64,000 nucleotides of DNA, from assembly GCF_026586625.1 (NCBI RefSeq), contig NZ_JAODIW010000008.1, positions 489,796 through 553,795 of the forward strand, read 5' to 3'. The notes under the pieces were generated by a model. It did not search any database. It was given only the letters and a program-made list of their open reading frames with translations, and was not told the origin of the DNA. Source of the DNA: Halobium salinum. GTDB taxonomy: Archaea; Halobacteriota; Halobacteria; Halobacteriales; Haloferacaceae. Of this stretch, positions 63,333 to 64,000 are shown piece after piece. A program made the position numbers and the translations under genes. Every line of letters begins with the position of its first letter. Position 1 is the stretch's first letter.

Positions 63333-64000
63333 CTAGTTCTCACCGGGTGACCGGTTGGGCGGCCCGGCCCCGTCCTCACTCCCGTTCCCCGTCGCGGCGG
63401 GCACCCGCCCGACCGTCACGTCGAACGGCACGAGTTCCACCCGCCGATAGCGCTCCTCCTGCATCGCCCGGACAACCTCGCGGCCCATCTCCCGCCAGCG
63501 TCGGCGGACGTCGTCGTACCCCTCGTCGCCGAGCGCCCGCCGGAGTTCGGTCTCATGGTCCGCCAGCCCCGCACCGCTGGCCTTCCGTGCGGCGTCCTGG
63601 AGGTCGCCCTCGTCGTACGGCGGTTCGACCCGCTTCTCGTGGTGGTACCGGCGCGTCCGCACGTCCGAGAGACCCGCCGCCGTGAACAGTTCGCGGGCCC
63701 GGTCGCCGAGCGCCACGTCGGTTGCGACCCCGTCGAGGTACGCCGCTCGGACCTCGGCTTCGAGCGGCGCCTCGGCGTCGACGGTCGACTCCACGCCCAC
63801 GTCGGCGTTGTCGGGTTCGACCGCGGCGACGAGGTCCGAGGAGACGCGGGCGAACTCCCGTATCGCCTCCCGTGGCTCGGGGAGGTTGACTAGCAGTGCC
63901 TGACAGACGACGAGGTCGGCGACCCCGTCGCGGAGGGGGAGCCGGGTCGCGTCGCCGGCGAGTACCGGACCGTCGGTCGCATCTCCGGCGACGGCGAGCA
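63333..64000 (-). CDS. Class I SAM-dependent methyltransferase, partial: N-terminus beyond right edge
   Basis: The frame is open to the window edge; 222 codons plus stop are present. GDATRLPLRDGVADLVVCQA and LVNLPEPREAIREFARVSSD are post-motif I, IV and V elements of a Rossmann methyltransferase (the acidic motif D-x-x-x-L-P-x-x-x-x-x-x-D). Motif I with the SAM-binding Gly loop lies outside the window. A helical C-terminal domain (LGDEGYDDVRRRWREMGREV) follows. Substrate unknown. Confidence 0.85.
   Translation of the reverse strand, partial: LAVAGDATDGPVLAGDATRLPLRDGVADLVVCQALLVNLPEPREAIREFARVSSDLVAAVEPDNADVGVESTVDAEAPLEAEVRAAYLDGVATDVALGDRARELFTAAGLSDVRTRRYHHEKRVEPPYDEGDLQDAARKASGAGLADHETELRRALGDEGYDDVRRRWREMGREVVRAMQEERYRRVELVPFDVTVGRVPAATGNGSEDGAGPPNRSPGEN

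Overview
The window is chromosomal DNA from a haloarchaeon (class Halobacteria). The evidence is very high G+C outside one island, strongly acidic proteins, Tat-type lipoprotein signals (RR motif followed by AGC), an HTH_10 regulator, archaeal initiation factor aIF2-beta, the NcsA tRNA thiolation enzyme and a cdrL / cdrS-ftsZ2 cell-division locus. I see no tRNA, rRNA, CRISPR array, transposase or recombinase. Genes run off both edges: an HTH_10 regulator at the left and a SAM methyltransferase at the right.

Layout. 1-9.3 kb: regulator, two paralogous orphan peptide-type ABC substrate-binding lipoproteins, small membrane proteins and an AI-2E-type permease. 9.4-12.6 kb: two adjacent leftward units, one with a degenerate receiver-GAF protein and a DUF7504-like protein, the other with a MinD-like ATPase and an unknown partner. 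13-18 kb: an NuoF-like and NuoG/FdhA-like formate dehydrogenase operon. 18.3-26.7 kb: catalase-peroxidase, an aldehyde:ferredoxin-oxidoreductase-family protein without cluster cysteines, MobA and YqeC. Together with the formate/nitrite-type channel-UspA fusion at 30-32 kb, these form a molybdenum-enzyme neighbourhood. 28.6-43.6 kb: mixed metabolic genes (CysE, GH63-like hydrolase, SDR, CobT, HAD, dipeptidase, M24 protein, maleate-isomerase-like, glyoxalase-fold dioxygenase), several small zinc-finger proteins and a cluster of five perfect hairpins at 41.5-41.7 kb.

43.6-47.8 kb is the most unusual part. It is a lower-G+C array of six unrelated gene units punctuated by a 100-bp repeat. There are five full copies and one half copy at each end, all in the same orientation and with no internal indels between copies. 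Each element is an imperfect palindrome centred on its midpoint. The half copies at the two ends are complementary halves, so each unit reads right-half, gene, left-half, as expected if units were joined by recombination near the centre of the palindrome. Several genes carry their own TATA box at leaderless distance. The layout resembles a gene-cassette array, but no integrase lies in the window.

47.9-64 kb: hydrolases and a phosphotransferase-fold protein, aIF2-beta, an AlkZ-like protein, oxidoreductases, and the cdrL-cdrS-ftsZ2 locus, which has repeated GTAAGAC/GTCTTAC operator-like sites before cdrS. Then follow ncsA, a disulfide flavoprotein, a DUF4442-like thioesterase, a low-complexity lipoprotein and an OsmC-like protein.
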